Of a stretch of DNA of 64,000 bases, positions 10,488 to 23,912 are shown one piece after another. Every line of letters begins with the position of its first letter. Position 1 is the stretch's first letter. The notes under the pieces are model-generated. The model was given only the letters and a program-made list of their open reading frames with translations. It made no database searches and was not told where the DNA came from. The position numbers and the translations under genes were made by a program. Origin of the DNA: Cryptomeria japonica (taxonomy: Eukaryota > Streptophyta > Pinopsida > Cupressales > Cupressaceae). The stretch is from positions 159,298,317 to 159,362,316 of the forward strand of contig NC_081405.1 of NCBI RefSeq assembly GCF_030272615.1, in the 5' to 3' direction.

Positions 10488-11017
10488 GTATGTGCACTTC
10501 CTTTGCCTAAGATGATCTGAAATATATCTATAATTTTGGTTATGGTATAGTGATTCTAATAATTTAATACAAACTCTAGTGTTGTACTAATAGATATTTA
10601 TAGAGCATGTCACATGGTCCAAATTTGAGATAAATTTCTAATACATGGAAATGACAAGTCCAAACGTAGGCAAGGAAAAATAGTTGATATGAGACAATAA
10701 GCTGCCTATCTGGGTTCTTACGATCAACAATTATGGTCAAGTACAGATGATGCCTTGCTCATATATCTAGCTTTTCTCACATTACTCATTTGCAAGGAAG
10801 CTAGGCTGTTAACTTTACCAAGTATTGAATATATAGACTTGAATGGTAGCTTTTAGTTCTGTAAGTTCTAGCTAGTTATGAACTGTCTCAACTATTTTCT
10901 AATGTGATCCCAACATTATAAAATAATGGCCACGCAAATCTTAAAGTGTGTATTTTGGTTTCTCTTTATTCTTTCTTTGTTTACATCTTCAAACATTGGT
11001 ATTAGAGGCAGAGCAAT
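10488..11017. other. Non-coding DNA after the GH35 exons
   Basis: It holds a splice donor at its start and then AT-rich sequence without a supported exon. No terminal GH35 exon or poly(A) signal could be recognised. Confidence 0.5.
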
Positions 11018-11848
11018 TGTAATGTTCCCTTTTGGGATATTGCTGATTTCTTTACCTCTTTGATTACGACGAGTAATAGATAATCCTTATTAGGATTGAA
11101 TCTCCAGATTCATTGTTTTGTATTCACTTGAATGAATTCTATATCTTACTTCTTCTCTTACTGGATGACTAATCACAATAGATAAATTGCCCCTTTGCTG
11201 ATTAATATATGTATGAAATTATTCCTTGATTGATTGCTAGATGATTCCCCTTTACACTTTGATATTTTATTGAGGAGACACGTCCCTTTGAAACGAGACA
11301 CCCATTTTAAGGGTCATATCTCCTCATTGCTTGCCTTATCATTCAAATTAGATCTGCACTGCTGATTATAGATTAAATGCTGCTTCCTTTTATTCCCTTC
11401 CTCTTTTCTGCCTCCTCTCTAATTGAACTTGTCCTCCCTCTTATATCTTCAAGTGAGGAGGAGTCACACCTCTTCATCATGTCTGCCCTTTGCAATGGTA
11501 ACAACCTTCATAATTATCACCCTTTGAAAGAGTAACAACCCTTCAATATTTCTGCCCTTTTGAGACAATCACTTCCTTATTTCCTTCGCATTCCTTCTTC
11601 TTCCATTTACCTTTCCTTAATTCCTATGCTCCATTCTTTTTTCCTTTCCTTCTTGTCCTCTTTCAAATGAACTCTTCTCCCTTTTATACCTCATGAGTCA
11701 TAACTCTTCATTGCATGCCTCTTGACTTTTCATTAAACTTACTTAACTTGTAATTATACTATATTATATTTTATTATTTATTTATTTATATTTTAATATA
11801 ATAATTATTATTTATTATTAAATCCTATTTCGAAAAAGGGACATTACA
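11018..11848 (-). repeat. LTR of relic gypsy element V
   Basis: It starts TGTAATGTTCCC and ends AAAAAGGGACATTACA. The adjoining sequence at 11849 is, on the minus strand, the end of a pol frame plus a purine tract, so this is the 3' LTR of a minus-strand element. A truncated relative of the same LTR lies at 44470-44763. Confidence 0.7.
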
Positions 11849-12123
11849 ATCCACCCTACCCAAGATTGCTTGTCCTCAAGCAATGACAGTTTTAATAGAT
11901 TATCAACTAAATCCTTTGCCAATATTGAGGATCTTCAATCAACCTTGGAAGATTTATAATTCTTAGTTCCTTCTTGTAATTAGCTTCTGCTATCTTAATT
12001 TGATATAGCTTAATTGCAAATTTAAACCAAGATATGTTTCATCTTTACTCCCAGGTGGGGTGTCCCAATAATTTTTGACAATGAGAACAAGAATTTATAT
12101 TAAGATGAGGATTAAAACCATGA
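11849..12123 (-). pseudogene. Element V internal remnant (end of pol)
   Basis: On the minus strand it ends with CTTGAGGACAAGCAATC and a purine-rich tract next to the LTR. The same LEDKQ-type coding end precedes the 3' LTR in elements I, III and IV. The rest is too decayed to translate. The remnant is cut off at 12124 by the LTR of element II. Confidence 0.55.
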
Positions 12124-13462
12124 TGTAAGGGACTGCCCTAGTTTGCACTCTTATTTTTCTGATATATTTTTTTGCAATGATAACAGAATACCAAGCCAAT
12201 CCAACAATAAACACAATATTGCATCTACTAAACCATTAGCAAGTGTAACAACCAAATACTAAAATATATTAAGATGCTTGCAATAACTATATTCAGATTC
12301 AACTCACATTTCAATACTGAAAATAAATTGCCATTAAATCTTTTCATGAATGCTTAGACAATAATGCAACCACTCTGCTTATTACTGTTCATACAAGTGA
12401 ATAATGAAGTTGCATACCAAAAATGCTACCAAGATCACTGTTTCAGACCTGGTACGACCCCTACCAGACATGTACAACACACTTCAACAGCTGTAAACCC
12501 ACACAACTCTTTCTTAAATCCTTCTCAGACTGGTATGGCTCAGTTTCATAGAGTTTCAGACTGCTATGGCATATGTCACAGCTATTGCTGGCCGGTATAG
12601 GTCTCTCCTGGACATGTACGACCTGCCCTAAGTCTGTAAGACTTACTCCAGCAAGTATGGTACCTCTCACTGGGGGGTTTCAAGCTCATACGGCAGCCGT
12701 AGACTTAATGATAGTGATAATATAAGCGTTTAGCAAACAGTAGATTCATCCCAAATAATTCAATTGCATTCTCTAGCTCAAACTTACAAAATTCAAACCC
12801 TCCTAGCTACTGTATGAAGGCTCACTCAAATCCCCTGATTGTGTCATCCAACAACGAAGAGATTGTCATTCATGAGAGATTTCGTCCTCCCAAACCCTTG
12901 AAAAAGAATTCTCTAGTATTTCATCAATTTCATATAATTTCCAGCATATCCAAAAAGAACTCTTAAAGATTATTTTATAACTTTCCCAAGAGAGCCCACT
13001 CACAAATCCAACCAATGTGGGATAAATAAACACTTCCCTTTTAATATTCAAGTCTCCAAGTACTTTAAGTGAAAGGGAACTTTTGATTTTAAAATAACTT
13101 TTCCTTTTAGTTAAGTTCCCACATTAATAAAGTTAAATATTTAATTTAACTTTATACTTTACTTTATTGATAAATAAATTAATAATCACGAACGATTATT
13201 AAAACTCCAGTCCAAAACAACAACTATCATCATCAGAATATTATTAATGAGTTCACCGTCAATCCAGACTTGGCCCAACTAAGTTACTATAAATAGTAAG
13301 TATCTCAAAAACACATCTAAACACATCGAAATCGTTTGCAACTAAAACTGCCTAGGTCAAATATCCTCAAGATCCCTTAAATGTCCTGGTTAGCCTGTGG
13401 GACCATGGAGAAATAGAATGACAACAATATCATAAAATGTGTACTAGAAAGGGGACATTACA
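12124..13462 (-). repeat. Element II 3' LTR (left copy)
   Basis: It starts TGTAAGGGACTGCCC and ends GGGGACATTACA. Its partner is the copy at 42836-44196; the first 280 bases differ by roughly 6 per cent by eye, besides indels. The hairpin AGTTACTA-TAAA-TAGTAAGT lies at 13282-13301, about 160 bases inside the U3 end. Pol coding sequence on the minus strand abuts it at 13463. Confidence 0.85.
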
Positions 13463-16400
13463 GTCCGCCCTTCCGAAAATTGCTTGTCCTCCAGCAATTT
13501 CATCTTTGAATGTTGCAAAATCTGCTCATTTTCCCACGTGGCATCCTCAACTAGCAAATTCTTTTTTAACTAGTTATTCCTTGATCGTCCTCCTCCAAAG
13601 TGTCCTCTCATTGGTATCAATGATTGCCTCTGGAAACAAATTAGTTTCCCCTCCTCATCCAAGGGTGGCAACTCTGCTGATGGATCTACATTATGTCCTA
13701 GAGCCTTTTTGAGCCTGGAAACATGAAATACATTATGCACCTTACTGTCGGCTGGCAATTCTAACTCGTAGTCCACCTCCCCAATGTGCTGAGTGACACT
13801 AAATGGACCATAGAATCGTGGCTTAAGTTTCTCAACACCACTCCTCTTCAGAGAGGACTGTCTATAAGGCTGAAGCCTCAGGTAAACCATATCACCAACC
13901 TCAAAGCTATGCTCAACCCTGTGCTAATCAACATATAACTTCTGTTGGTTTTGTGCTTGCTAGATGCTCTCCTTCAATGCTCTCAAGATATCTTGACTTT
14001 CTTGTAGTAAATCCTTTGCCTTGGGTACCCTGCTATCCCCAAAGAGCAAATCCATGAAGTTAGGAGCCTTGTATCCATACAAAGCCATGAACAGAGTCAT
14101 CTTAATGGACATATGATAGGTGTTATTATAGCAATACTCACCCAAGTGCAACCATCTAAGCCGCGCCTTCTTCTTCCCTGACACATAATTTCTAAGATAA
14201 CCCTCAACCCACTTGTTCACTATTTATGTTTGGCCATCAGTCTGTGGGTGATAATTGGTGCTACGGGTGAGCTCAGTACCCACTCAGTCTGAAAAGTTCT
14301 TGCCTGAACAAAATCAAGAACTTCTTGTCCCTGTCACTCACAATGTTCCTAGGCATCCCATGAAGTCTGAACACCTCCCTAAAGAACGAATCAACTACCT
14401 AAGCTGCTATATAAGTGGCTGCAATAGCAAAGAAGTGTGTGAATTTTGTCAACCTATCAACCACCACGTACATGCAGTCCTTATTCTAAACCTTGGGCAA
14501 TCCTGTAATGAAATCCATCGATATGCTCTCCCATTTTTGATCTGGAATTAGTAAGGACTGAAGTAAACTAGCTGGAAAGGTATGCTCATTCTTGTTCTGT
14601 TGGCAAACTGGACACTCCCTAACATATTTTAGGACTTCATTCTTAAGCCCCTTCCATGTGAACCTCTCCTGGATCTGCCTGTAAGTCTCGAAGAACCCCA
14701 GGTGACCAGCCAATGGTGTGTCATGGAATGTCCTTAGGATCAATTCCTTAAAGTGTGAAGAAGGCACTAAATAAATTTTGTCCTTATAGAAAATCGAATC
14801 ATCAATCACTAAATACCTGTCATCATGGGTAGTGCCCTCAATCAATCCTGTTGCCCACGGATCCTTTGCATACTCTATTGCAATTTTCTCCTTCCAATCA
14901 GCTGATATCTCAACCAAAGAGCATGCGTGGGGTCTCTGTGACAATGCATCAGCCACCACATTTTTCTTACCTTTGACATACTCAATGTCAAAGTCATAGG
15001 CCTGTAACTTGGTGACCCATTTCTATTGCATGTCATTAAGATCCCTCTGACTCTTAAAATATTTGATGTTGTTATGGTCCGTCTTGATCACAAATCTTCC
15101 CCCTACCAGATAGGATCTAAATTTGGCCAACGCATGCATTATGGCCAACATCTCTCTGTCATAAATGGAGTAGCTCTTCTCCACCCCTCTCAATTTCCTG
15201 CTCTCAAATGCAATAGGGTGCTTCTCCTGCATTAAAACCGCACCAATCCCCTCCCCTGATACATCACACTGTAACTCAAATGGTTTCATGAAGTCAGGTA
15301 GTGCTAGAACTGGGTAGGAAAACATCACCTATTTGAAGTGTTCAAAACACTTTTGGGCTGTTTCAGACCATTCAAAGGCCCCTTTCTTCATTAGATCTGT
15401 GAGTGGAGTTGTTGTCTATGATACCCCTTCACAAAACTCTTGTAGAAACCGCACAAACCAAAGAATCCTTTAAGTTGAGTGAGATTAGTAGGAGTTGGCC
15501 AATTAATGATAGCTCTAATCTTTTGTGGATCCACTCTTACTCCATCTGCCCTAATTATGTTACCAAGACATAGAAGTTGTGCCATGCCAAATCCACATTT
15601 TGATTCCTTGGCATATAGAGACTCTCTCCAAAATACCTAAGACCTCCTCTAAATGTTGCAAGTGTTCTTCCCAAGTCTTACTAAAAATTAGAATGTCTTC
15701 AAAGAAGATCAATACAAACTTCTGCAGCTGTTTCCTGAATACCCGATTCATGCAACTCTAGACTATAGCTGGAGCATTGGTTAGCCTAAACGGCATAACC
15801 AGGAACTCAAAATGGCCATAATGGCATCTAAAAGTTGTTTTCTCAATGTCCTCTGCACTCATCCTGATCTGATGGTACCCTGATCTCAAGTCTATTTTTG
15901 AGAAGTAACATGCTCCATGTAGTTCATTGATCAATTCATTAATCTGTGGTACGGGGTATCTATTCTTAATTGTCTTCTTATCAAGGGCCTTTTAATTAAT
16001 GCATATTCTCTTCATTCCATCTATTTTCTTAACTAGGACCATTGCTGAGGCAAACAGGCTCTTACTTGGCCTAATATGCCCCATTTCCAATAACTCCTTA
16101 ATAGCCTTTTCAATTTCATCCTTATGCTTCTTAGGATGTTGATAGGGGGTAGTTATCACTGGTTTGGCCCCCTCCAATTCTATCACACGTTCTATTCCTC
16201 TCTTAGGAGGAACACCATGAGGAATATTGTCAAAGACCTTAGTGTGACTGGATATTACCTTCTTAATATCTGGATGGTAACTCTTAACTTGCAGTTCAAT
16301 AACTGTAGGCATAACTAAACACTCCACTTCTCACTCCACCTGATCGTGCCTGAATAACCGTTCCATCCTCTTAAGCAAAACTACTTTGAGTCCTCCATCA

Positions 16401-16713
16401 AAAAGTCCCCTAAGCACCGCTTTCCTTCCCTAGTGCTCAAATCTCGTCTCTAATTTCTCCAAGTTAAAAGTAAAATCAACTAAAGATGTCATCCAAGTCA
16501 TACCCAGTATCACATCATAATCACCCATGTCTACCACATAGAACTCATCTACTAGCTCATAATCTCCCCAAAGCATGTGCAAATTGGTGATCTTTCATGT
16601 GCAAAGAAGCTTGTGCCCACTAGCTACCATCACTCTGAATCCATCACGCTCCTTTGTCTGCAAACCCTTCTTAGCCACCAGTTGCACATCAATGAAATTA
16701 TGCATAGCCCCTG
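13463..16713 (-). pseudogene. Element II pol: protease end, RT, RNase H, integrase, chromodomain
   Basis: Read on the minus strand from 16713: the protease after its active site (HNFIDVQLVAKKG, then DVILGMTWM), RT ([25 protein letters not shown]), RNase H (CDVSGEGIGAVL, YDREMLAIMHALAKFRSYL), integrase zinc domain (HLGFFETYRQ ... CPVCQQNK), integrase core (SMDFITGLP) and a C-terminal segment FHVSRLKKALG before the LTR. It is broken by many stops and several shifts. The RT catalytic pair is FFED, not FFDD, so polymerase activity is lost. The protease is split by the insertion of element III at 16714; its first half is at 39950. Confidence 0.85.
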
Positions 16714-18068
16714 TGTGATGTCCGCTTCTAATTAGTCATCAGTATCAGGTAGATTAGCCTATATTTCTGACCCTCGTAGGCTAATGAGTGTGGACAGAGG
16801 GTCTTTTGAGGCAGCGACTTGGTCAACAGAGGTTCTTGTCTTCTCCAGAATTCAGTATGTTTCATTTTGGCTTTCCTTTGGCTTCATTTGGACTTCATTC
16901 GCTATACTTACTATTTATAGTAAGTCAGAGGTTGATCGAGAAGGACCCTTTCTATTTTTAGTAGAGCATCTGGTCATATGGTGATTAGCAGCATTGACTC
17001 CCATTTCAGATGGTATAGCAAAATAATAAGTATTTCGGGAGATATTAATATTTAATTGGCCTAAGTTATAATTATTTAATTAAAAGGTTATATTATTAAG
17101 TTATAACTTAATAATTGAGGGTCACATCATCATGGAAAGGGGTCCATTATTACAATTAAGTATGGGGTCCAACATTAATGAAAAATTAAAAAGTTTTCCT
17201 AAGTTTGATGCAATAATATTATAAATTGTTATTAAATGGCATTTTTAGCAAAATCGAACTTCATGAAGGATATAAGGGCTTCTCAAGAGAAACTTGATTC
17301 ATTATATGATTATCATTTCTCATAAATATTGTGAGCTTTGGAGTTTGTGGATAGACAAGGGTTTCCTGCAGATTTTTAGAGATTTAGACATTGGAGAACG
17401 TGCACTCTTCATTGTTAGAGCTGCCTGAGGTTGTGAAATACCAGCTGAGGATAGCTTCCAGGGTTGGCTTCATCCGGAAGTCATCATTGTGCAGATTGGA
17501 GACATATTCACAAAGTTTTCTCATCTCTTCTTGGATCTGATTTCAGAGTTGTTAGTGTGCAGCGAGTTAGGAGTCCTTGGCAGTCTTATTTAGTTTGCAC
17601 AGCCTGCAACTTTCAATCATAGCTTACGGCAAGGGGGTGCAAATCCTAGAAGGTGCGATTCTGCTCATAGAAGCCCACTGAAATCATCACAAAATTGTAT
17701 GGTAGGTGCTGGGCATAAATATTATTATTGGCATCATCAGCAAGGAAATAAGTTGCAGATTTGAAGGGTTTCGGTCACATTTTTTGTTGCTTTTTCGGGT
17801 GGTCTTGCATTGGGACAATGTTCCTTCTTTATCTGGGTATGCATGCTTATGTAGAGGATTCATATTTCAAAGAATAATAAAGTTACATGTTTGCAGCTGT
17901 CATTTCATTTAGAAATCTTAGAATATTCGATTTTGTGAGTTTAATCAGCTTATTTGTATTTGCTTTTTTAATATTAAACCCTCTCAAAACACAAAAAATT
18001 ACAAAACTTCAAAACCAAAACAAAAGTTTTACCAGTATTAGCAGTTAGAACCAGCAGGGTTCTTTACA
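16714..18068 (+). repeat. Element III 5' LTR
   Basis: It starts TGTGATGTCC and ends TTCTTTACA. The U3 hairpin is at 16906-16925. A TATA-like word (GGATATAAGGGC) lies near 17268, followed by the probable R/U5. It differs from the 3' LTR by about 6 per cent over the first 330 bases by eye. Confidence 0.9.
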
Positions 18069-18069
18069 A

Positions 18070-18082
18070 TGGTATCAGAGCC
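18070..18082 (+). other. Element III primer-binding site
   Basis: TGGTATCAGAGCC, two bases after the LTR end, complementary to the 3' end of initiator tRNA-Met. Confidence 0.9.
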
Positions 18083-18124
18083 AATATCCTGCCATCCTAT
18101 GATCAGTTTTGATGCAGTTGTCAG

Positions 18125-19500
18125 ATGAGTGAAAGAGATATCAGATATTATAACATGGAACAAAGAAGACAACAATATCAAAATCCACAAGTGCCTTAAG
18201 TTGACACTTTCGCAAAGGTTTTAAGAGAAAGAGATAATGGTAAAGCAGTGCAAAATATGGCTGATGAAGACAAGGATGCAAGAATTGAAAGGAAGTTTGA
18301 CACCATGCTTGACATGATGTCACGTTTATTAGGAAAAATGGAACAACAATCAAACAATAATCAGCAAGCTAATCAAAATCAAAATCATCAGAACAATACG
18401 GGAGAAAATAGTGGTTGTTCGTGTGAATAGTAGCAACAATGATATGGAGGGTAATGGAAGGGATAGGACAGTCAATCAACATGATGCATTCACCAGAGGA
18501 TCAGCCTCTAGACCTCTTTTCCCTACCTTCACTCCACGAGAAGAACAACTAGATGTTGCTGCCCCTGTACCTTTTGGAGATGAAGCACGACAGGCATACT
18601 TAGAATATACCACCTTACCTCCTGATTTGAGAGAACAATGGACCTTTGATCAGTTCATGAATCAAAGGAGTAGGAGAAATGGTGGAAGAAATGAATATCA
18701 TGCTCCAGCACGAACTGATTACCAGCAAACTCTTGGTAAGATTACAATGCCATATTTTGATGGAAGTGATAAATGTACAGCTAGAGCATGGGTACAGAAG
18801 CTAGAAAATAATTTGTCATTGAGACCGATGTCTGAAGAGGATGTCATCAAATTTGCTACACTACGTTTAGAGGGAGCTGCTCACGAATGGCGGTACCATG
18901 GTTTGGTCACCCTTGGCCATAATCACATTACCACTTATGCAGAGTTTACTGACAAGATGATAGAGTGATTTGATCTCAAAGATCCTAAGATGTATTTCAG
19001 AGAGTTGACTTGGAGTCTTATATTGGTGAATTTAAGAGGCTCGCAAAGATGGTGCCTAGCATTTCAGAGAAGAGACTTGTCATATTATTCATGGAGGAAT
19101 AGTTGGAGCCTTTGAGAGATTGGATTAAGGCATTTGATCCACCCACTTTGTTGGAAGCCATGAAAAAGACACGTAGCATGGAGCTTGCGGCACCTAGAAG
19201 CAAGTTTCCACCTAAGTTCTCTACTTCCAACAAATATAATAAATTTTCTCATAAGAGACCAGAAAGATCAGATTTCAAGAATAAATTTCCTATGGGCAAA
19301 AATCAAGAGAGTTTGAATGATTTGAGGAGGAAAAAGTTATGTTTTTGGTGTAAGGCACCCTATACACCCGAGCATGAGTGTCCCTTGAGGCCTAAGGCCA
19401 AGGCCAAGCAAATGGAATGGACTTATGAGCGTGATGACAATTCTGTTTTTTCAGACCAGCAGACTGACCACGAGCATACAGAGTCAAAAAAGGCTTCAGA
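18125..19500 (+). pseudogene. Element III gag
   Basis: It starts at the ATG giving MSERDIRYYN, 43 bases after the primer-binding site. The product has an Asn/Gln-rich N-terminus, the gag core (MPYFDGSDKCTARAWVQKLE, then GAAHEWRYHG) and a zinc knuckle CFWCKAPYTPEHEC near 19340. Lesions include TAA in the first 30 codons, a shift near 18410, TGA at 18966 and TAG at 19099. The arrangement matches the gag of elements I and IV. Confidence 0.85.
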
Positions 19501-21818
19501 AGTGTCAAAAAATGAATCAGAAGCCAAAAGGACTACCATGTGCATTACTTCCTTACATCGTGAGGGCACTTTCAGGATGCGGGGAGTTTTAGCAGGGCAG
19601 TGGGTCATCACCCTTTTTGATGCAGGTGCAACGCACAACTTCATTGATGAAAAGTTGGTATCAAGGCGTGGTATTCAGACATAGGAGTTTGAGGGAGTGC
19701 GTGTTAGAGTAGCTGATGGTTATGCAATCACTTGTAACAGAATGATCATCGACCTCCCTATGCGCTTGATCGATTATGAATTTAAGGCTGATTTCTATGT
19801 AGTTAATATGGGAGACATGGATGTGGTGCTTGGCATGACATGGATTCATGCTATTGAGGAGCTTACACTTAATGTGAAACATATGGAGTTACAATTTGAA
19901 GCAAATGGGAGGAAACATGTGCTCAAGGCTATAATAGACACAAGCTTGCGGATGATCTCTTTTAGGAGGATGGAGAGATTAATTCGTCATGATCAGTTGG
20001 AGTGGGTAGCAGAATGTAGAATAATGCCTACACAGTTGGAGCAGCAGAAGGTTGATTATCCACCCAATATACAGGACTTGTTAACTAAACACCCCAAGGT
20101 GTTTAGTGCTATTCCACCAGGTAAACCTCCTTACAGGGGTATTGAGCTTATTATTGAGCTCGAGGAGGGTGCCAAACCTGTCATGATTACACCTTACAAG
20201 CATCCAAAGAAAATGAAGGATGAAATTGAGAAAACAATTAAGGAGTTGTTGGACATGGGCCACATTCGTCCAAGTAAGTCTCCTTTTGCTTCATCAATGG
20301 TGTTGGTAAAGAAAAAAGATGGCACTCTTTGAACGTGCATAGACTACCGGGCTTTGAATAAGAGGACCATCAAGAATCGATACCCCATTCCACGCATCGA
20401 TGAGTTACATGGTGCTTGCTTCTTCTCGAAGATTGATTTAAGGTCGGGATATCATCAGATTCGGGTGAGGGAGAAGGACATAGAGAAGACAACTTTTTGG
20501 TGTCACTGTGGACATTTTGAATTCTTGGTTATGCCTTTCAGCTTAACCAATGTGCCAATGACATTTCAGTCCACTATGGACCAAGTATTCCAGCATTAGT
20601 TGAGGAGATATGTCCTTGTATTTTTCGATGACATCCTGGTATATAGTAGGATATGGCAGGAACACCTAGCACATTTGGATGCAGTGTTGGGTATTTTAGA
20701 GAGGGAGTCCTTGTATGCCAAGGAGTCCAAGTGTGCATTGGGTTTGACAGAGCTATTATATCTTGGGCACATCATCAGTGTTGAGGGGGTGTGGATGGAT
20801 CCGGATAAAGTCTGGGCTATTATGGACTAGCCTACTCCAGAGAATCTTACACAGCTTAGAGGCTTCATGGGTTTATGTGGTTTTTACAGGCGCTTTGTCA
20901 AGGGTTTTTCTCAGCAGGCAACACCTTTGACAAACTTGACGAAGAAGGGGGCTTTTGTTTGGACCGATCAGGCACAATGGTGTTTTAAGAAGCTCAAACA
21001 GTTGACAACCACATGTCTAGTATTGGCTGTACTAGATTTCTCTAGGCCATTTGAGCTTCGGTGCGACGCATCCGGTGAGGGAATTGGTGCAGTCCTCATG
21101 TAGGATAAGCACCCCATTGCCCATGAGAGCAGGAAGTTGACGGAGCCTGAGTGGACCTACAGTATATATGATAAGGAGATGTTGGCCATAATGCACACAT
21201 TGGCCAAGTTCAGGTAGTACTTGGTGAGCTCTAATTTCAGCATCAAAACGAACCATAATAGCTTGAAACATTTCCTTGGGCAGCATGATTTGAATGATCG
21301 CCAACAGAAGTGGGCTAGTAAGCTGCAGGCGTATGACTTTGACATCACCTATGTCAAAGGTAAAAATAATATTGTTGCTAATGCATTGTCTCATAGGCCG
21401 CATTTGAGCTCTATGATTGAGATTACAGAGGATTGGAGGCATTTGATTGCAGCAGAGTATGCTAAGGATTCGTGGGCCTCTAGCATTATGGACGGTATAG
21501 TGCAGGATAGCATGTACTCCATTGTAAATGATCTCATCATTTACAAAGGGAGGGTATTTCTTGTACCAGGATCAAAGATGAAGAACAAGATTTTGAGGGC
21601 CTTGCACAATTCTCCCATGGCAGGACATCTCGGTTATTATAAGACATATAGGCATATTAGGGAGCGCTTTACCTGGAAGGGGCTCAAATCCGATGTTCTT
21701 TGGTATGTCCGAGAGTGTCTTGTTTGCCAGCAGAACAAACAGTAACATACATATCCAGCAGGGCTTCTTCAACCACTTCCCATTCTTGATAGGAAGTGGG
21801 AATATGTATCGATGGACT
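19501..21818 (+). pseudogene. Element III pol, first part: protease, RT, RNase H, integrase zinc domain
   Basis: The protease active site reads DAGATHNFID, so the catalytic DTG is DAG. RT motifs follow in order ([48 protein letters not shown]), then RNase H (CDASGEGIGAVLM) and the integrase HHCC domain (HLGYYKTYRHIRERF ... CLVCQQNK). Stops include TAG 19682, TGA 20330, TAG 20597, TAG 20828, TAG 21101, TAG 21215 and TAA 21743. Each can be derived from CAG, CAA, CGA or TGG by a single transition. The frame is cut in the integrase core at SMD by element VI. Confidence 0.9.
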
Positions 21819-22408
21819 TGTTGTGACGTATTCACACATCGCCCCATTGCAAATGGGGACCCCTACTTTTTTCGCTTTGTGGGGTTTTGTTTTCTAGGTC
21901 TTTTAGGGTTTTGTCTGTTAGCCTTTGTAGGATGAGTGTTGTCGAGGGGATTGTTGGATTACAGGCTTTGCTTGAGCCAAGGTGAGTCCACAGGGCCCTA
22001 GAATTAGGGTTTCTTTGAGAGTCTTCCTTAGGGCCTGGTTTTGCTCTTGTTGCTAATTGTGTCTTGCTTTGTGAGTGGGTATCATTCTTGAAGGTCTGAG
22101 CTAGGTCGAGTTGGTGAGTGATGAAGTTTGAAATGTCATCCTGATCTTCAAATTCCCTGAAATTGGGCTAAGTCTGGAATGTCCTGATCTTGAAATTTGG
22201 CTAAGTTTGGAATGTCCTGATCCTAAAATTTGACTATTTGGAAGACTGAAGAATCCTCCAAAAACTAGATTTTGCAATATAACTCTTGGAGGTCCAAAAC
22301 CACTCTCAAACATCCTGAAAGTATATATGGAATATAACTTAAAGTATACTTATACTTAAATGTTATATTCCATAAAATGATCCTGACGGAGAGTCCAAAA
22401 TGTCAAAC

Positions 22409-23324
22409 TTCGCTCTTGACCCTTCCAAAGGGTCCAAAGCGAATTTCGCTCCTGACCCTTCCAAAGGGTCCAGAGCGAAATTCTCCATAAGACATTCTAC
22501 TTTGACCAAAACCTAGAGCTAACACATTCCCAGGTTTGAATGAAGGCAAAAGCACTTGTTTGAATGAAGAAATGCAAAAAAATGAAGTCAGGATCATGGC
22601 CTAAGGTGAATTTCGCTCCTGACCCTTCCAAAGGGTCCAAAGCGAAATTCTTATTTCCTCTATTTTTCTCCTTAGCTTGACCAAGTTTGTAGACTTTTGA
22701 GGCATAATTGAGAAGGTTTGATGCAACTTTGCCTTGGAGAGGAGATTTTAGACCTTGGGATGATGGATTCTAGCTTGGGAGAGGAATTTCGCTCTTGACC
22801 CTTCCAAAGGGTCAAGAGCGAAAATCCTAAAATCTACCTATTCCTTTCAAATTTATGCTAAGCTATGCCTAGACCAAGGTAAAAGATGCCCTTGTGATTG
22901 CCCTTAAGTCAATGGTTGTCTCCAAAAGTGATGATTTTAGGCCAGAAGAGGAAATTCGCTCCTGACCCTTCCAAAGGGTCTAGGGCGAAAATCCTTCAAT
23001 CACCTATTTTGCCTTGCAAAATCAAGATAAACTTGGGTTGGATGAGAGAAGAAAAGTGTTTCCTTGCCTTTTGAGGTGGATTGAAGTTGAAATGATGAAA
23101 AAACATGCTCAAAACTTGAAAATCGCTCCTGACCCTTCCAAAGGGTCCAGAGCGAAAAACACTAAAACCATCCTTTTCTCCAAATTTTGTGCTAAGTCAG
23201 GCCTGGACTAGGGTGAGAAAAGCTATTTGGAAGGCCTTGGAAAGATGTTTGACCTTCAAAAATGTGAATTTTGAGCTAAGGTTGGAATTTCGCTCCTAAC
23301 CCTTCCAAAGGGTCCAGGGCGAAA
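22409..23324. repeat. Seven 37-bp palindromes in a 167-bp tandem array
   Basis: Copies start at 22409, 22444, 22611, 22787, 22954, 23121 and 23288; after the first pair the spacing is 167, 176, 167, 167 and 167. The copy at 22787-22823 is perfect: arm TTTCGCTCTTGACCCTT, loop CCA, and the exact reverse complement. Others differ at one to four positions. The DNA between copies is recognisably related but far more diverged. Confidence 0.9.
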
Positions 23325-23904
23325 TTCTTATAGGGTCTGTTCCTGGAGAAAATCTTGGGCAAGTTTCATGTTGATATCTTTTCGTTGATGATTTAAGTTG
23401 AAAATGCTATGTTGAAATGAATTTATCATATGTCCTTAATCATCTTTTTGTTTGTCTTGCAGTTAAAAGACGACCTTCTCTAGCCCAGCATCATCAAGGA
23501 TGACATCTTCCAGTCCAAGGTACATCATCCATCCTGCACATCAAAGACAAAGGAAGATAAAGCAAGGGTTCGTTGAAGAAGCAGATAGTTTCAAAAGAGT
23601 TAATTAAAGCTAGCTTCGCAACATCATCAAATTGAACATCAGCCAAGTTCCGAGTGTTAGGCAAGGTGGCGTCCTAGTCATCACTCCTCCAGTCGGATTG
23701 GTCCACCTCAGCGTGTCCAGATTCAATGTACCTGACTCATGGGAGATGGCACAAACTTCGATGTACCTACCCCGGCTATCCATTGGTCGAATATTCCAGA
23801 GAAGACATGTGTCCAAATAATGCAATTATTTCATTGGCCAGAATTGAATTTGTGGTAACAAACCCTAAAAGTTGATCTGAGCCATTGAATTGTATTGAGG
23901 GCAC

Positions 23905-23912
23905 TATATAAG
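23905..23912 (+). promoter_or_regulatory. TATA box of element VI
   Basis: TATATAAG in the context GGGCACTATATAAGCCCTGG. The relative on the minus strand near 61040 has TATAAAAG at the equivalent place, with similar downstream sequence. Confidence 0.6.

Noticed and set aside
10988-11010. Possible primer-binding site TTGGTATTAGAGG before the LTR at 11018
   Set aside because: It has several mismatches and lies on the wrong side for the element whose pol end abuts the other side of that LTR.
12119-12123. CATGA as target duplication of element II
   Set aside because: The right end of element II is degraded and the next bases (CCACC) do not match; a CATGA 15 bp further on is not adjacent to the LTR end.
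22409-23324. CRISPR-like array
   Set aside because: Palindromic repeats with regular spacing resemble one, but the 130-bp spacers are related to each other, the unit is 167 bp and the setting is a plant LTR element with no cas genes.
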